In this document: positions 51,820 to 62,626 of the stretch, piece after piece
Position numbering within the stretch: position 1 is the stretch's first letter
Layout: every line of letters begins with the position of its first letter
Source: Oleisolibacter albus
GTDB lineage: Bacteria > Pseudomonadota > Alphaproteobacteria > Azospirillales > Azospirillaceae
Assembly: GCF_003336875.1 (NCBI RefSeq)
Contig: NZ_QGNJ01000009.1
Location: 62,001-126,000, forward strand
Direction of reading: 5' to 3'
DNA length: 64,000 bases
The notes under the pieces: generated by a model
Database searches by the model: none
What the model was told of the DNA's origin: nothing
What the model saw: the letters and a program-made list of their open reading frames with translations, nothing else
Made by a program: the position numbers and the translations under genes

Positions 51820-51866
51820 GATCCTTGCCGGCCCGAAGGCCGTATCCGCGAAGCGGACCCGCGACC

Positions 51867-52358
51867 TTAGTTGATCACGGTCACGCCACGGCGGTTCTGG
51901 GCCCAGGCGGCCTCGTTCGAACCGAGGACGGCCGGACGCTCCTTGCCGTAGCTGATGGTCTGGACGCGGGCGGTGTCGACGCCCAGGGCGACCAGGTAGT
52001 TCTTCACGGCGGTGGCGCGGCGCTCACCCAGGGCGAGGTTGTACTCGCGGGTGCCGCGCTCGTCGGCATGACCCTCAACGGTGATGGTCACGTTCTGGTA
52101 CTGCTTCAGCCAAGCGGCCTGACGGTCCAGGGTCGCGGTGGCTTCCGGGGTCAGGTCGTAACGGTCGAAGCCGAAGAAGACGCGGTCGCCGACATTGACG
52201 ACGAAGTCTTCGGCCGAACCGGGGACCGGGCCGGTCGTGTTGGTGGGCACAGCAGCGGTGGTGCCACCGGTGCTGGCGGTGGTGGCCGTCTCGGGCGTGG
52301 AGCTGCAGGCGGAAACCAGCAGAACAGCCGCGGCGAGGCTGAGGAACTTGAAGCGCAT
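51867..52358 (-). CDS. pal: Peptidoglycan-associated lipoprotein Pal
   Basis: Outer-membrane lipoprotein that grips peptidoglycan and binds TolB. The 163-residue precursor has a lipobox, LLVSAC, with Cys18, a Thr/Ala-rich tether (about 19-50), and an OmpA-like domain (about 55-163) with VFFGFDRYDLTP, ITVEGHADERGTREYNLALGERRA and SYGKERP. The ATG at 52358 is 153 bases from the tolB stop, so pal may have its own promoter in that AT-rich gap. Confidence 0.97.
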   Translation of the reverse strand: MRFKFLSLAAAVLLVSACSSTPETATTASTGGTTAAVPTNTTGPVPGSAEDFVVNVGDRVFFGFDRYDLTPEATATLDRQAAWLKQYQNVTITVEGHADERGTREYNLALGERRATAVKNYLVALGVDTARVQTISYGKERPAVLGSNEAAWAQNRRGVTVIN

Positions 52359-52511
52359 TTTAGAGACCCCCTACTTCGAAACTGTCTATGATTATGATCG
52401 ATTTATGCCCCACGAGCGACGCGGACCGTAAAACAGTCGCCGGCGATTACCGATCTTCTGACTGTTTAAGTCTTGGCGTCGACCTTGCGATGCGAAAATA
52501 ATGTGACCCCC

Positions 52512-53873
52512 TTAGGGAATCAAGGGAGACCAAGCGGGGTCCGAGGCGTCGGTCGGCGTGACGACCTGCCTTTCGTTAAACCCTGTCAGGTCAATAGAGA
52601 ATAGCTTGGCTTGCCGCTGACGGTTGCCGTCCCCCGTCGGACGCTCCTTGAAGAACATCAGCACACGCCCGTTCGGCGCCCAGGTCGGCCCCTCCACGTG
52701 GAAGGCCTCGGTCAGCATGCGCTCGCCGGTGCCGTCGGGCCGGACGACACCAATGTAGAAGCGGCCGTCGGCGATGCGGGTGAAGGCAATCAGGTCACCA
52801 CGCGGCGACCAGACCGGCGTACCATAACGCCCATGCCCGAAAGTAATCCGCTTCACGTCCGCCCCGTCAGCATTCATCGTGTAGAGCTGCTGTGTTCCGC
52901 CACGGTCGGATTCGAACACGATTTTACTTCCGTCCGGCGAGTAAGACGGGGCCGTATCGATGGCCGGGCTGTTGGTCAACTGCGTCTGGCGCCGGGTGCG
53001 CAGGTCCAGGGTATAGATGTCGGTGTTGCCATTTTGCGCCAGCGACATGATTACTTTATTGCCATCCGGCGAGAACCGGGGTGCAAAGGTCATGCCGGGG
53101 AAGTCGCCCAGCACTTCCTGGCGGCCGGTGTCGATATTGAACAGATATACCCGAGGCCTGTTGTTGAAGTAACTCAGATATGTGATTTCCTGGGCCGTGG
53201 GCGAGAAACGCGGGGTCAGCACCAGGACGCGGCCGTCGGTCAGGAAACGGTGGTTCTCGCCATCCTGGTCCATGATGGCCAGCCGCTTCACCCGCTGGTT
53301 GGCCGGGCCGGACTCGGCGATATAGACGACGCGGGTGTCGAAATAGCCGTCCTCACCGGTGATGCGCTTGTAGATGGCATCGGAGATGATGTGGGCCACG
53401 CGGCGCCAGCCATCGGGCTGCACATTGTAGGCCAGCCCGGTCATCTGCTGGCCGGCCAGCACGTCGAACAGGCGGAACTCGATGCGGATGCGGCCATCCG
53501 GCAGCTGCTGCACCCCGCCGACCACCAGACCCTGGGCATCGATGACACGCCAGTCGGCATAGCGCGGCGTGCCGTTGCGCAGCTGTTCCGGCGTCTGGAT
53601 GAAGCGCGACGGGTCGATGGGCCGGAACAGACCCGACCGCTCCAGATTGGCCGAGATCACCTTGGAGATGTTCTGGCCGATGGTCTGGGCCTGGGGCGAG
53701 TCGCCATAGAAGGTCGTCACCGCGATCGGCTTGGGATCGACCTTGCCGCTGGTGATGTCGATGGACAGCTCGGCCTGGGCGGGCAGGGCCAGGAAGCCGG
53801 TCCCCAAGGCACAGGCCGCCAAGGCTGCGACGACAGCCCGGCGCAGCCGGGTCAGGAAGGATGGTTTCCGCAT
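52512..53873 (-). CDS. tolB: Tol-Pal system beta-propeller protein TolB
   Basis: Periplasmic protein that links TolA and Pal. The 453-residue precursor has a signal peptide (about 1-34, ending AQA-ELSI), an N-terminal alpha/beta domain (about 35-165), and a six-bladed propeller with repeated [34 protein letters not shown] and [15 protein letters not shown] segments. It overlaps the tolA stop by ATGA at 53873, so the two are translationally coupled. Confidence 0.97.
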   Translation of the reverse strand: MRKPSFLTRLRRAVVAALAACALGTGFLALPAQAELSIDITSGKVDPKPIAVTTFYGDSPQAQTIGQNISKVISANLERSGLFRPIDPSRFIQTPEQLRNGTPRYADWRVIDAQGLVVGGVQQLPDGRIRIEFRLFDVLAGQQMTGLAYNVQPDGWRRVAHIISDAIYKRITGEDGYFDTRVVYIAESGPANQRVKRLAIMDQDGENHRFLTDGRVLVLTPRFSPTAQEITYLSYFNNRPRVYLFNIDTGRQEVLGDFPGMTFAPRFSPDGNKVIMSLAQNGNTDIYTLDLRTRRQTQLTNSPAIDTAPSYSPDGSKIVFESDRGGTQQLYTMNADGADVKRITFGHGRYGTPVWSPRGDLIAFTRIADGRFYIGVVRPDGTGERMLTEAFHVEGPTWAPNGRVLMFFKERPTGDGNRQRQAKLFSIDLTGFNERQVVTPTDASDPAWSPLIP

Positions 53874-54880
53874 CAGAACATGTCCTTAGGCGTGAAGTTC
53901 ATGACGATGGTGCCCTTGTCGGCATATTTGTCCACCGGCAACCGCAGCGTGCTGCAGGCCGGCAGAAGCGGCGCGCGCAGTGCGGATTCGGCGAAGGAAC
54001 GGTAGCGCGGGTCCGACAGGGACCCGTAGAGCTTGGCATACTCGGTCTTCAGCACCCGCATGGAGGTGTCGAAGAAGACGCGGACTTCCACCCGCATCTC
54101 GTTCACGCCCTTGGCGCCCGGATCGACGTTCCAGCAGCTGCGCATCTGCGACCGCAGCGCGTCCTCCTCGCTGAGGGCCAGCCGCTCGCCGGCTTTGGCA
54201 TTGACAGGGGACGGCTGGGAGTCCGAGGAATCCTGCGTCTTGGCCGTCTCGGTCTGCTTCGGCGCGTCCTTCTGCGGCTGCGATTTGGGCGCATCCTTGA
54301 GGACGTTCTTCAGCACGCTGTCGAAGGACGTCTTCGGCGGCTCTTCCTTCTTCGGCTCCGGCTTCTTCTCCTCCTTCTTCGGCTCGGGCTTCGGCTCGGG
54401 CTTCGGCTCGGGCTTCGGAGGATCAGGCTTCTTCTCTTCCTTCTTCGGCTCCGGCTTCGGCTCCTCCTTCTTCGGCGGCTCCGGCTTCGGTTCCGGCTTG
54501 GGCTCGGGCTTGGGCTCGGGCTTCGGCGGTTCCGGCTTCGGCGGCTCGGGATTGGGAGGTTCCGGTTTGGGGGGCTCGGGCGCCTTCACCGGCGGCGGAG
54601 GCGGCGGCTCCTCCTTGGCCGGCGGCGGGGGGGCCGGCTGCGGCTTGGGCGGTTCCGGCTTCGGTGGTTCCGGTTTGGGCGGAGCGGGCTTGGGCGCCTG
54701 CGCATGCTCGCGCGGCTGGTCGAGGCGGGCGATGGTCATCGGCCCGACCTCCACCACATCCACGGGAATTTCCTGGAGGAGCAGAACTTCCTGCTTCTCC
54801 ATCAGGTGCGGCAGTCCGAACAGCGCGATCAGGAACAGCGCAACATGCAGCACCGCGGAGAGGATCAGGGCCGTACGCAT
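53873..54880 (-). CDS. tolA: Tol-Pal system protein TolA
   Basis: Inner-membrane protein that spans the periplasm. One N-terminal transmembrane helix (about 3-23, [21 protein letters not shown]), a long Pro/Glu/Lys-rich rod (about 65-205, [11 protein letters not shown] repeats) and a C-terminal TonB/TolA-like domain (about 240-335) with [13 protein letters not shown] and [20 protein letters not shown]. At 335 residues it is normal. The repeats are 6- and 12-base, which can change length by slippage. It starts 24 bases after the tolR stop. Confidence 0.95.
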   Translation of the reverse strand: MRTALILSAVLHVALFLIALFGLPHLMEKQEVLLLQEIPVDVVEVGPMTIARLDQPREHAQAPKPAPPKPEPPKPEPPKPQPAPPPPAKEEPPPPPPVKAPEPPKPEPPNPEPPKPEPPKPEPKPEPKPEPKPEPPKKEEPKPEPKKEEKKPDPPKPEPKPEPKPEPKKEEKKPEPKKEEPPKTSFDSVLKNVLKDAPKSQPQKDAPKQTETAKTQDSSDSQPSPVNAKAGERLALSEEDALRSQMRSCWNVDPGAKGVNEMRVEVRVFFDTSMRVLKTEYAKLYGSLSDPRYRSFAESALRAPLLPACSTLRLPVDKYADKGTIVMNFTPKDMF

Positions 54881-54903
54881 GGGTGGGTGTCCGGCGTTCC
54901 TGC

Positions 54904-55365
54904 TCAGCGGCTGCGCGGGTCGGATTCGATGACCAGCTTGGCCTCGGTCAGACCGGCCCGGCGGGCCTCGCTCAACACATCGATGATGGCGGCGTACTGG
55001 GCCTCGCGGTCCCCGCGCACCATCACCTTCCGATCGGGCGTCTGCTCGGCCACCGCGCGCAGGCGCGGCGCCAGGTCGCCCATCGGATATTCGTCATTAT
55101 CGAACACCTTCTTGTCCTTGAAGGAGACGTTCCCCTTGGCCGTGACCGTGATCCACAGGGGATCATCCTGGGTCTGGAGCGCCTGGGCGGCGCCCCGCGG
55201 CAGGTTCACGGGGATGCCGGCGGTCATCAGCGGGGCCGCCACCATGAAAATGATGAGCAGCACCAGCATGACGTCCACCATCGGCGTCACATTGATGTCG
55301 GACATGGCCTTGCCGCCGCGGCGCCGGCCGCGGCCGCTGGACTTGCCCCCCAGGCTAACGCCCAT
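54904..55365 (-). CDS. tolR: Tol-Pal system protein TolR (ExbD family)
   Basis: Part of the TolQR proton channel that energises TolA. The 153-residue protein has the single helix after MSDINVTPMVDVMLVLLIIFMV (with the essential Asp in MVD) and a periplasmic domain (about 55-150) with VNLPRG and VMVRGDREAQYAAIIDVLSEARRAG. The ATG at 55365 lies 4 bases after the tolQ stop at 55370; a TTG further up is in frame but unlikely. Confidence 0.96.
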   Translation of the reverse strand: MGVSLGGKSSGRGRRRGGKAMSDINVTPMVDVMLVLLIIFMVAAPLMTAGIPVNLPRGAAQALQTQDDPLWITVTAKGNVSFKDKKVFDNDEYPMGDLAPRLRAVAEQTPDRKVMVRGDREAQYAAIIDVLSEARRAGLTEAKLVIESDPRSR

Positions 55366-55369
55366 GATC

Positions 55370-56104
<735 letters not shown>

Positions 56105-56108
56105 TCAT

Positions 56109-56669
56109 TCAGTCCTGAGAATACCGCGCGACGAACGCTTGCAGTACGGCGCGCAAAGGCTTGGGTAGACGCGCAGGCCTTCCCATATGGTTAATGCAGG
56201 CCAGTCGAAGGGTCAGGCGGGCCAGATCGGTCACATCCTCCCCCGGAACAGGCGGGATTTCCTGTCCGGGGGCGATCCCCCGGTCCGCGTCGGGCCGTCC
56301 GGGGGCCGGTCGGCGCACGGTCTGCAAGACATCAAGCGTGGCGCCGCCGATATCGGAGATCACCGTCACCACTTCAAGCGCATCATCCAGACGGGCGGGT
56401 TGCAGAAAGTCGATTTCGCAGCGCCGTACCGCAAAGGCAACACCGGCCTCATCGATCATGGTGGAGTGGGGATAGCCCACCAGCCGCATCATCTCGGTGC
56501 GCGCCCGTTCGCAGAAGCGAAGATAATTGGCGTGATAGACGATGCCGCCGGCATCCGTGTCCTCGTAATAGACACGCAGAGGATAGAGATGGGCGCCCCC
56601 GCCCACCAGGCGACCCAGCGGTGGCGCGGATGACGCAAGGGGGGGACAGGACAGCGGATCAGGACTCAT
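56109..56669 (-). CDS. ybgC: Tol-Pal associated acyl-CoA thioesterase YbgC
   Basis: Hot-dog fold thioesterase. The active segment is [28 protein letters not shown] (about 33-60) with the catalytic Asp, then [18 protein letters not shown]. The 186-residue protein is about 50 longer than typical, with a Pro-rich N-terminal extension and an extra loop near 122-150 (a Pro/Gly/Asp-rich stretch). The ATG at 56669 follows GGAGG; a GTG at 56672 is just upstream. It overlaps the ruvB stop by 11 bases (56659-56669), joining the ruv and tol groups. Confidence 0.92.
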   Translation of the reverse strand: MSPDPLSCPPLASSAPPLGRLVGGGAHLYPLRVYYEDTDAGGIVYHANYLRFCERARTEMMRLVGYPHSTMIDEAGVAFAVRRCEIDFLQPARLDDALEVVTVISDIGGATLDVLQTVRRPAPGRPDADRGIAPGQEIPPVPGEDVTDLARLTLRLACINHMGRPARLPKPLRAVLQAFVARYSQD

Positions 56670-57753
56670 CACCAGCCTCCGGCAGGTTGCCGAGCAGATC
56701 CAGCTGCCGCGCCGGGCTGGCTGGCGGCGTCAGCCCGAGATAGCGGTAGCCGGTGTCGGTCAACATGCGCCCGCGCGGTGTGCGCTGCAACAATCCCTGC
56801 TGGATGAGATAGGGCTCGATGGTCTCCTCCAGCACGTCGCGCTGTTCGCCCAGGGCCGCACCCAGCGTGTCCACCCCCACCGGGCCGCCGCTGTAATTGT
56901 CGGCGATGCAGGCGAGATAGCGCCGGTCCATGGCGTCGAAGCCCATGCGGTCCACCTCCAGCCGCAGCAGCGCCCGGTCGGCGGCACCGGCATCGACGAT
57001 GGCCGTGCCCTGCACGGCGCAAATGTCGCGGACGCGGCGCAGCAGCCGGCCGGCGATGCGCGGCGTCCCGCGCGACCGGCGCGCCACCTCCAGCGCCCCG
57101 TCGGCGGTCATCTCCATGCCCAGCAGCCGCGCCCCGCGCGAGACGATCAGCTGCAACTCCTCCGGCTCGTAGAACTGCATGCGCAGCGGAATGCCGAAGC
57201 GCTCGCGCAGCGGCCGGGTGATGAGGCCCGAGCGGGTGGTCGCCCCCACCAGGGTGAACGGGGCCAGATCGATGCGCACGCTGCGCGCCGCCGGCCCCTC
57301 GCCGATGATGAGATCCAGCTGGAAATCCTCCATGGCGGGATAGAGGATCTCCTCCACCGCCGGCGACAGGCGGTGGATCTCGTCGATGAACAGCACGTCG
57401 TGCGGCTGCAGATTGGTCAGCAGCGCCGCCAGATCGCCGGCCTTGGCGATGACCGGGCCGGAGGTGGCGCGGAAGCCCACATTCAGTTCCTTGGCCACGA
57501 TCTGGGCCAGGGTTGTCTTGCCCAGGCCGGGCGGGCCGAACAGCAGCACATGGTCCAGCGCCTCCCCGCGGGAGCGGGCGGCCTGGATGAACAGCGACAG
57601 GTTCTCGCGCACCTGGCGCTGGCCGATGAAGTCGGACAGCGACAGCGGCCGGATCGAAGCCTCGCCCGTATCCAGGCCGATGCGGTCCTGTTCGACCATC
57701 CGTTCCGGACGGTCGGCGGGACGGGGCGCTTCCGGCTTCGGCGCGCGGCTCAC
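56659..57753 (-). CDS. ruvB: Holliday junction branch migration ATPase RuvB
   Basis: AAA+ motor that drives branch migration with RuvA. The 364-residue protein has [14 protein letters not shown], Walker [16 protein letters not shown] (about 74-88), Walker B DEIHRLSP, the sensor motif [19 protein letters not shown], and the C-terminal winged helix with [21 protein letters not shown]. The first 20 residues are Pro/Arg-rich. The start is GTG at 57753, overlapping the ruvA stop by GTGA (57750-57753). Confidence 0.97.
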   Translation of the reverse strand: MSRAPKPEAPRPADRPERMVEQDRIGLDTGEASIRPLSLSDFIGQRQVRENLSLFIQAARSRGEALDHVLLFGPPGLGKTTLAQIVAKELNVGFRATSGPVIAKAGDLAALLTNLQPHDVLFIDEIHRLSPAVEEILYPAMEDFQLDLIIGEGPAARSVRIDLAPFTLVGATTRSGLITRPLRERFGIPLRMQFYEPEELQLIVSRGARLLGMEMTADGALEVARRSRGTPRIAGRLLRRVRDICAVQGTAIVDAGAADRALLRLEVDRMGFDAMDRRYLACIADNYSGGPVGVDTLGAALGEQRDVLEETIEPYLIQQGLLQRTPRGRMLTDTGYRYLGLTPPASPARQLDLLGNLPEAGDES

Positions 57754-58370
57754 TGGCTCAACTCCTTCAACCCGGCCCGGATCAGGGCGGACATGTCGGC
57801 CTCAGCCCCCAGCTGCTGCACGGCCTTGTTCACGGCCGTGAACGCGTCGATGCGCCTGTAGCCGAGATTGACCAGGGCCGACACGGCGTCGCCCACGGCA
57901 CTGACCGGCCCCGCCGGGGCGGCCCCCCCCTTGACCGGCGGGGCGGACGCCGCCGCCGGCAGGGCGAAGGCCGCGACCTTATCCTTCAATTCGTTCAAAA
58001 TTCGGGCAGCCAGTTTCGGCCCCACCCCGTCGGCGCGGCACAGCGACGTCTTGTCCTGGGCGGCGATGCTGGTGGTCAGCTCGTCCGGCGACAGCACCGA
58101 CAGCAGGTTCAGCGCCACCTTGGCCCCCACCCCCTGCACCGTGGTCAGCAGGCGGAACCAGTCGCGCTCCTCGGCGTCGGCGAAGCCGTAGAGCGCCATC
58201 TTGTCCTCCGACACCCACATCTCCGTCAGCACGGAGACGGCGGCGCCGGGGCTGCCCAGCCGGCGCAGGGTGCGGGCCGAGGCGCTGACCAGATAACCGA
58301 CCCCGGCCACATCGATGATGGCCCAGTCCAGGCCGGTGGAGTCGAGCAGGCCCGACAGTTTGGCGATCAT
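57750..58370 (-). CDS. ruvA: Holliday junction branch migration protein RuvA
   Basis: Binds the four-way junction and loads RuvB. The 206-residue protein has the OB-fold domain (1-62, [12 protein letters not shown]), the tandem HhH region (about 70-140; [20 protein letters not shown] and [22 protein letters not shown]), a Pro/Ala linker and the RuvB-binding domain III (about 158-206; [22 protein letters not shown]). Its ATG overlaps the vapC TGA (58367-58370), so its translation is coupled to the toxin gene. Confidence 0.97.
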   Translation of the reverse strand: MIAKLSGLLDSTGLDWAIIDVAGVGYLVSASARTLRRLGSPGAAVSVLTEMWVSEDKMALYGFADAEERDWFRLLTTVQGVGAKVALNLLSVLSPDELTTSIAAQDKTSLCRADGVGPKLAARILNELKDKVAAFALPAAASAPPVKGGAAPAGPVSAVGDAVSALVNLGYRRIDAFTAVNKAVQQLGAEADMSALIRAGLKELSQ

Positions 58371-58792
58371 GGCTGTGCTCCCGTGCGCGGCAGCAGCAGC
58401 GGCAGGGCCGCCACCACATCCGTCCGGCTGAAATCGTTGCCCTTGAACAGCAGGGGGCAGTCCAGGCTCTTGGCCAGGGCATAGGCGGCGCAGTCGACCA
58501 GATTCAAGCGGGCGGCATGCCCCGTCCCGAAGCGCTGATAGGCCAGAAAGGCCAACTCCGCCTGGTCGGCGTCGAAGGGATGGACCTCCGCCCCCAGTTC
58601 CCGCAGCAGCAGATGGAGCCGGTCGACCATGGACGGCCCGCGGCGCCCCAGCAGAACCGTTCTGGCTTCGGACAGGGTCAGGGCCGAGATCGCCGGCCTG
58701 TCCGCCCGCAGCAGCGCCTGCCCGAACAGGTCCGCATCGGCGTCACCGGTCATGGCGCTGACCAGGGCCGAGGTGTCGAGGACAATCCGCAT
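58367..58792 (-). CDS. vapC: VapC-like PIN-domain ribonuclease toxin
   Basis: A 141-residue PIN-domain protein. The acidic active-site set is Asp6 (VLDTSALVSAM), Glu42 (LSEARTVL), Asp100 (RLNLVDCAAYALAK) and Asp120 (LLFKGNDFSRTDV). Members cut tRNA or rRNA when the antitoxin is degraded. Its ATG overlaps the vapB stop (ATGA at 58789-58792 region) and its own stop overlaps the ruvA start, so it sits fully inside the ruv operon. The residues all look intact, so the toxin may be active. Confidence 0.92.
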   Translation of the reverse strand: MRIVLDTSALVSAMTGDADADLFGQALLRADRPAISALTLSEARTVLLGRRGPSMVDRLHLLLRELGAEVHPFDADQAELAFLAYQRFGTGHAARLNLVDCAAYALAKSLDCPLLFKGNDFSRTDVVAALPLLLPRTGAQP

Positions 58793-59052
58793 CAGTCGAC
58801 AGGACCGCGATCATTGTATCCGATGAGGCCGTCCGGCGTGCGCGGATCGAGGTCCGGCAGCGCCTGCGCTTCCCGCAACAGGGCCTGGATCCGGGCTTCC
58901 CGCGCAAGCCGCGCGGCCTGGTCCTGATGGTCCAGCCGCGCCTTGGCCTGACGCAGCGCCGCATGCACGGCATCGGTGATCCCGATCCCCATGCGGTCGG
59001 CCACTTCCCGCGCCAGGGCGTCGACCTCGGGACTTTTGATGTTCAAGGCCAT
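58792..59052 (-). CDS. vapB: VapB-like antitoxin (PSK/Rv0623 type)
   Basis: An 86-residue antitoxin. The N-terminal MALNIKSPEVDALAREVADRMGIGITDAVHAALRQAKARLD is the ribbon-like DNA-binding part typical of this antitoxin group, and the C-terminal part with DLDPRTPDGLIGYNDRG would wrap the toxin. It starts the vapBC pair 73 bases after ruvC; that gap, AT-richer than the surroundings, could hold an autoregulated promoter that also serves ruvAB. Confidence 0.9.
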   Translation of the reverse strand: MALNIKSPEVDALAREVADRMGIGITDAVHAALRQAKARLDHQDQAARLAREARIQALLREAQALPDLDPRTPDGLIGYNDRGPVD

Positions 59053-59125
59053 GGCGTCTTCCTTTCTTCCATGACAGGAAGAAATCTACACCACCCGAAC
59101 AAAAGAGCAACGTGAACCGCCGGGT

Positions 59126-59653
59126 TCAGCCGCGGATGCCCAGCATGGCGGCATCGACCTTGCGCCGGGTCTGGGCGAAATGGGCATGGCAGATGGCGAC
59201 GGCCAGGGCGTCGGCGGCGTCGGCGGTGGAGCGCTGGAAACCCGGCAGCAACATCTTCACCATATGCTGCACCTGCTCCTTGTCGGCATGGCCGGTGCCG
59301 ACCACCGACTTCTTCACCAGCATGGGCAGATACTGCTCCACCGGCAGCCCGGCCTTGGAGGCCGACAGCAGGGCGATGCCGCGGGCCATGCCCAGCTTCA
59401 GGGTGGAGGACGGGTTCTTGTTGGCCAGGGTCTCCTCCACCGCCGCCTCCTCGGGCTGCCAGCTTTGGATGACCTCCATGATGCCGTCATGCAGGACCGT
59501 CAGCCGCACGGCCAGGTCCTGCTTGTCGTCGGTGTGGATGGTCCCGTCCGCCACATGGGTCAGCCGGTTGCCGGTGACGTCGATGACGCCCCAGCCGGTG
59601 TGGCGCAGGCCCGGGTCCAACCCCAGGACCCGGACGGTGCGGACGGGTGCCAT
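59126..59653 (-). CDS. ruvC: Crossover junction endodeoxyribonuclease RuvC
   Basis: Resolves Holliday junctions. The 175-residue RNase H-fold nuclease has the catalytic acids in [17 protein letters not shown] (Asp11), [13 protein letters not shown] (Glu in VEE) and the C-terminal [17 protein letters not shown] pair of Asp. The ATG at 59653 is 22 bases after the yebC stop. Downstream, vapBC separates it from ruvA. Confidence 0.97.
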   Translation of the reverse strand: MAPVRTVRVLGLDPGLRHTGWGVIDVTGNRLTHVADGTIHTDDKQDLAVRLTVLHDGIMEVIQSWQPEEAAVEETLANKNPSSTLKLGMARGIALLSASKAGLPVEQYLPMLVKKSVVGTGHADKEQVQHMVKMLLPGFQRSTADAADALAVAICHAHFAQTRRKVDAAMLGIRG

Positions 59654-59675
59654 CCCCTTCTCCCGGCCGGGCGGA

Positions 59676-60431
59676 TCAGCCGCCCAGCTTTTCCATGAGA
59701 TCGGCCGGAATGTCGAAATTGCCGATCACGCTCTGGACATCGTCATTGTCTTCCAGCTGGTCCAGCAGCTTCATCAGGCTGGTGGCCGTGTCCTCGGCCG
59801 CCACCGGCACCGTGTTCATCGGCGTCCAGGTCAGCTTGGCGCTTTCCGGCGCGCCGAACTTGGCTTCCAGCGCATCGCGCACGGCGCCCAGCGTGTCGGT
59901 GGCGGTGGTGACCACGTGGGCGTCCTCATCGGACTGCACATCGTCGGCCCCGGCCTCGATCGCGGCCTCCAGCATGGCGTCGGCGCTGGCCGCGCTGGCC
60001 GGATAGGTCACCTGGCCCACGCGGTTGAACATGAAGGACACCGAATTGGTCTCCCCCAGCGTGCCGCCGAACTTGGTGAAGGCGGTGCGCACTTCGCCGG
60101 CCGTGCGGTTGCGGTTGTCGGTCAGCGCCTCGATGATCAGGGCCACGCCGCCGGGGCCGTAGCCCTCGTAGCGGACCTCATCGTAATTGGTGTCGTCGCC
60201 GCCGCCGGCCGTGCCCTGCTTGATGGCCCGCTCGATGCGGTCCTTCGGCATGTTCCCGGCGCGGGCGGCCTGGATGGCGGCGCGCAGACGCGGATTCATG
60301 GCCGGGTCCGGCAGGCCCGACTTGGCGGCCACGGTGATTTCGCGCGCCAGCTTGTTGAAGATCTTCTGCCGCTTGGCGTCCTGCGCGCCCTTGCGGTGCA
60401 TGATGTTCTTGAATTGGCTATGACCGGCCAT
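59676..60431 (-). CDS. yebC: YebC/PmpR family DNA-binding/translation factor
   Basis: A 251-residue YebC/TACO1-like protein: [32 protein letters not shown] at the N-terminus, [36 protein letters not shown], then [14 protein letters not shown] and a C-terminal domain with [21 protein letters not shown]. Family members bind DNA or help ribosomes at proline stretches. It is the usual leader of the yebC-ruvC-ruvA-ruvB order. Confidence 0.96.
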   Translation of the reverse strand: MAGHSQFKNIMHRKGAQDAKRQKIFNKLAREITVAAKSGLPDPAMNPRLRAAIQAARAGNMPKDRIERAIKQGTAGGGDDTNYDEVRYEGYGPGGVALIIEALTDNRNRTAGEVRTAFTKFGGTLGETNSVSFMFNRVGQVTYPASAASADAMLEAAIEAGADDVQSDEDAHVVTTATDTLGAVRDALEAKFGAPESAKLTWTPMNTVPVAAEDTATSLMKLLDQLEDNDDVQSVIGNFDIPADLMEKLGG

Positions 60432-60596
60432 GGGACCCCGGGTGGACTGCTGTTGTATCGATTAGATATAGAAGCGGATAAGCGGGCCTTGTACCATATC
60501 TGGAGACGGGGCGCACCTCCCCCGGCGGGGGCTGCGACAGGACGGCCGGCATGCCCGGCCCCGCCCCTGCCGGCAACCGCCGGCGCCCGTTCCGCC

Positions 60597-61679
60597 CTAT
60601 TGCGACAGCGACCCGATCTCGAAGCTGCTGGCGCGGCCCAGCCGGTCGAAGCTGCTGTCCAGCCAGTGCCCGGCGGCCTCGCGCCCCAGATCGCGCAGAT
60701 GGGTGAGGAAACCCCAGTCGGCATTGAGCTTGGAGGAGACGCCGAGATCGTTCATGGCCGCCTCCGCCTCGATCCGGTGCAGGAAGAAGCGGTTCAGCCC
60801 CGCCTCCTCCTCGCTCAGCCGGCCCTCGGCGATCAGGCGGTTGATCAGCTCCATCGCGCGCAGCTCGCGCAGATAGGTGGAATTGAAGCTGATCTCGTTG
60901 ATGCGGTCGACGATGGCGGTGGGGGTGGTCGGCAGCGCCGGGCGCTGCAACGGCGTCACCTGCACCACCACCACGTCGCGGCTGCGGCAATCATGGATCA
61001 GCGGATGCAGGGTGGGATTGCCCATATAGCCGCCGTCCCAGTACGGCTCGCCGTCGATCTCCACGGCCTGGAACAGGAAGGGCAGGCAGCTCGACGCCAC
61101 CAGACAATCCACCGACAGCTCGTCGCCGGTGAACACCTTCAGCCGGCCACGGTTGACATTGGTGGCGCTGACGAACAGGCGGATCTGCTGCGACCGGCGC
61201 AGCAGGTCGAAATCGATCAGCCCGTGCAGGATGTCGCGCATGGGATTGAATCCCATGGGATTGAACTGGTAGGGCGACATCAGCCGGATCATCAGGTCGA
61301 AGCCGGCATAGACGGGATGGCAGTCCAGGTTGGGGCTGCCGGTGACCTGGGTCAGCCAGGACGGGCTCAGCGGGCCGAAGGCATTGGCCTTGGCCAGCCG
61401 CCGCCACAGCCGGTCCAGCAGGTCGCGGGCCGCCGGCCGGCCGCCGGTCAGCAGACCATAGGCCAGCATGGCACCATTGACGGCACCGGCGCTGGTGCCA
61501 CTGATGCCCTCGACCTCCAGCCGCCCATCCTCCAGCAGCCGGTCCAGCACGCCCCAGGTGAAGGCGCCATGGGCACCGCCGCCCTGCAGGGCCAGATTGA
61601 CGGTCTTGGTGGTGGACAGGGCAGGGATGTCCGGGCCGGGGACGGGGGACGGAGTGGCGGAACGACGTCGATTGCTCAC
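60597..61679 (-). CDS. Patatin-like phospholipase
   Basis: A 360-residue lipid acyl hydrolase. The oxyanion loop is LALQGGGAHGAFTWGVLDRL (about 29-48), the nucleophile Ser63 is in GISGTSAGAVNGA, and the catalytic Asp215 in YWDGGYMGN completes the Ser-Asp dyad. The start is GTG at 61679 and the first 25 residues are basic and Pro-rich. It is 48 bases after the 3-hydroxybutyrate dehydrogenase gene on the same strand; a role in polyhydroxybutyrate or lipid turnover is inferred from that. Confidence 0.93.
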   Translation of the reverse strand: MSNRRRSATPSPVPGPDIPALSTTKTVNLALQGGGAHGAFTWGVLDRLLEDGRLEVEGISGTSAGAVNGAMLAYGLLTGGRPAARDLLDRLWRRLAKANAFGPLSPSWLTQVTGSPNLDCHPVYAGFDLMIRLMSPYQFNPMGFNPMRDILHGLIDFDLLRRSQQIRLFVSATNVNRGRLKVFTGDELSVDCLVASSCLPFLFQAVEIDGEPYWDGGYMGNPTLHPLIHDCRSRDVVVVQVTPLQRPALPTTPTAIVDRINEISFNSTYLRELRAMELINRLIAEGRLSEEEAGLNRFFLHRIEAEAAMNDLGVSSKLNADWGFLTHLRDLGREAAGHWLDSSFDRLGRASSFEIGSLSQ

Positions 61680-61727
61680 GGGTGGGGAAAACCTCGGTCA
61701 GGATGCCGGATCGCGCGGAGCTGCACA

Positions 61728-62510
61728 CTACTGTGCGGTCCAGCCGCCGTCGACCGTGATGGACGCACCGCGGATATTCGTGGCCGCCGGCCCGCACAGG
61801 AACACGGCCAGCTCGCCCAGCTGCTCCGGCGTGGTGAACTGCTTCGACGGCTGCTTTTCCGACAGCAGCCGCACCTTGGCCTCGTCGGGGGCGATGCCCT
61901 CGCGCGCGGCCAGGGCGTCGATCTGCTTCTGCACCAGCGGCGTCAGCACCCAGCCCGGACAGATGGCGTTGCAGGTGACGCCCGTTTCCGCCGTTTCCAG
62001 CGCCACCACCTTGGTCAGGCCGATGACCCCGTGCTTGGCCGCCACATAGGCGGATTTGTTGACGCTGGCCACCAGCCCGTGGGCGGAGGCGATGTTGACG
62101 ATGCGGCCCCAGCCGGCCGCCTTCATGTGCGGCAGCGCCGCCTTGATGCCGTGGAACACCGCCGACAGGTTGATGGCGATGACGCTGTCCCAGCGCTCGT
62201 CGGGGAAGTCGTCCACCGCCGCGGTATGCTGGATGCCGGCATTGTTGACCAGCACATGCACCCCGCCCAGCCCCTCGGCACAGGTCTGGACCATGCCGGC
62301 CACCTGGGCACCGTCGCTCATGTCGGCATCGGAATACAGCACCCGCACGCCGAAGCCCTGGGCCAGATCCTGGCGGGTGCGCTCGATCTCGGCACGGTCG
62401 CCGAAACCGTTCAGCATGATGTCGGCGCCGGCCGCGGCCAGGGCGCGGGCTACGCCCAGCCCGATCCCGCTGGTGGACCCCGTGACGATGGCAGCCTTCC
62501 CCTTCAGCAT
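61728..62510 (-). CDS. bdhA: D-3-hydroxybutyrate dehydrogenase
   Basis: NAD-dependent short-chain dehydrogenase that oxidises 3-hydroxybutyrate, the monomer of PHB, to acetoacetate. The 260-residue protein has GSTSGIGLGVARALAAAGADIMLNGFGD (about 10-37), VNNAGIQH, the catalytic Ser-Tyr-Lys in NIASAHGLVASVNKSAYVAAKHG, and WVLTPLVQKQI and DGGWTAQ at the end, all typical of the 3-hydroxybutyrate subgroup. The ATG at 62510 follows GGAGGGG. It forms a unit with the patatin-like gene. Confidence 0.94.
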   Translation of the reverse strand: MLKGKAAIVTGSTSGIGLGVARALAAAGADIMLNGFGDRAEIERTRQDLAQGFGVRVLYSDADMSDGAQVAGMVQTCAEGLGGVHVLVNNAGIQHTAAVDDFPDERWDSVIAINLSAVFHGIKAALPHMKAAGWGRIVNIASAHGLVASVNKSAYVAAKHGVIGLTKVVALETAETGVTCNAICPGWVLTPLVQKQIDALAAREGIAPDEAKVRLLSEKQPSKQFTTPEQLGELAVFLCGPAATNIRGASITVDGGWTAQ

Positions 62511-62626
62511 GACGCGGCCCCTCCTGCATGGTCGTGAATGGTTTGCCCGGTTAAACACCATAGCAAACAAGACCGGCACCGCCACGGACCGCGATAGCGG
62601 CACAGGAACCGGATTCAACCGGCGGG

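Larger units (their letters stand above)
51493..51866. other. 374-bp gap between pal and cpoB
   Basis: No gene is supported. It holds the pal terminator (51784-51819), a 17-base tandem repeat (51727-51776) and, nearer cpoB, featureless GC-rich sequence where a cpoB promoter must lie if the terminator is effective. I could not place -35/-10 boxes. Confidence 0.6.

Noticed and set aside
59112-62537. A 1141-codon plus-strand open frame opposite ruvC, yebC, the patatin-like gene and bdhA
   Set aside because: It crosses several real genes and their gaps, and its product has no recognisable domain. It is a shadow of the opposite strand.
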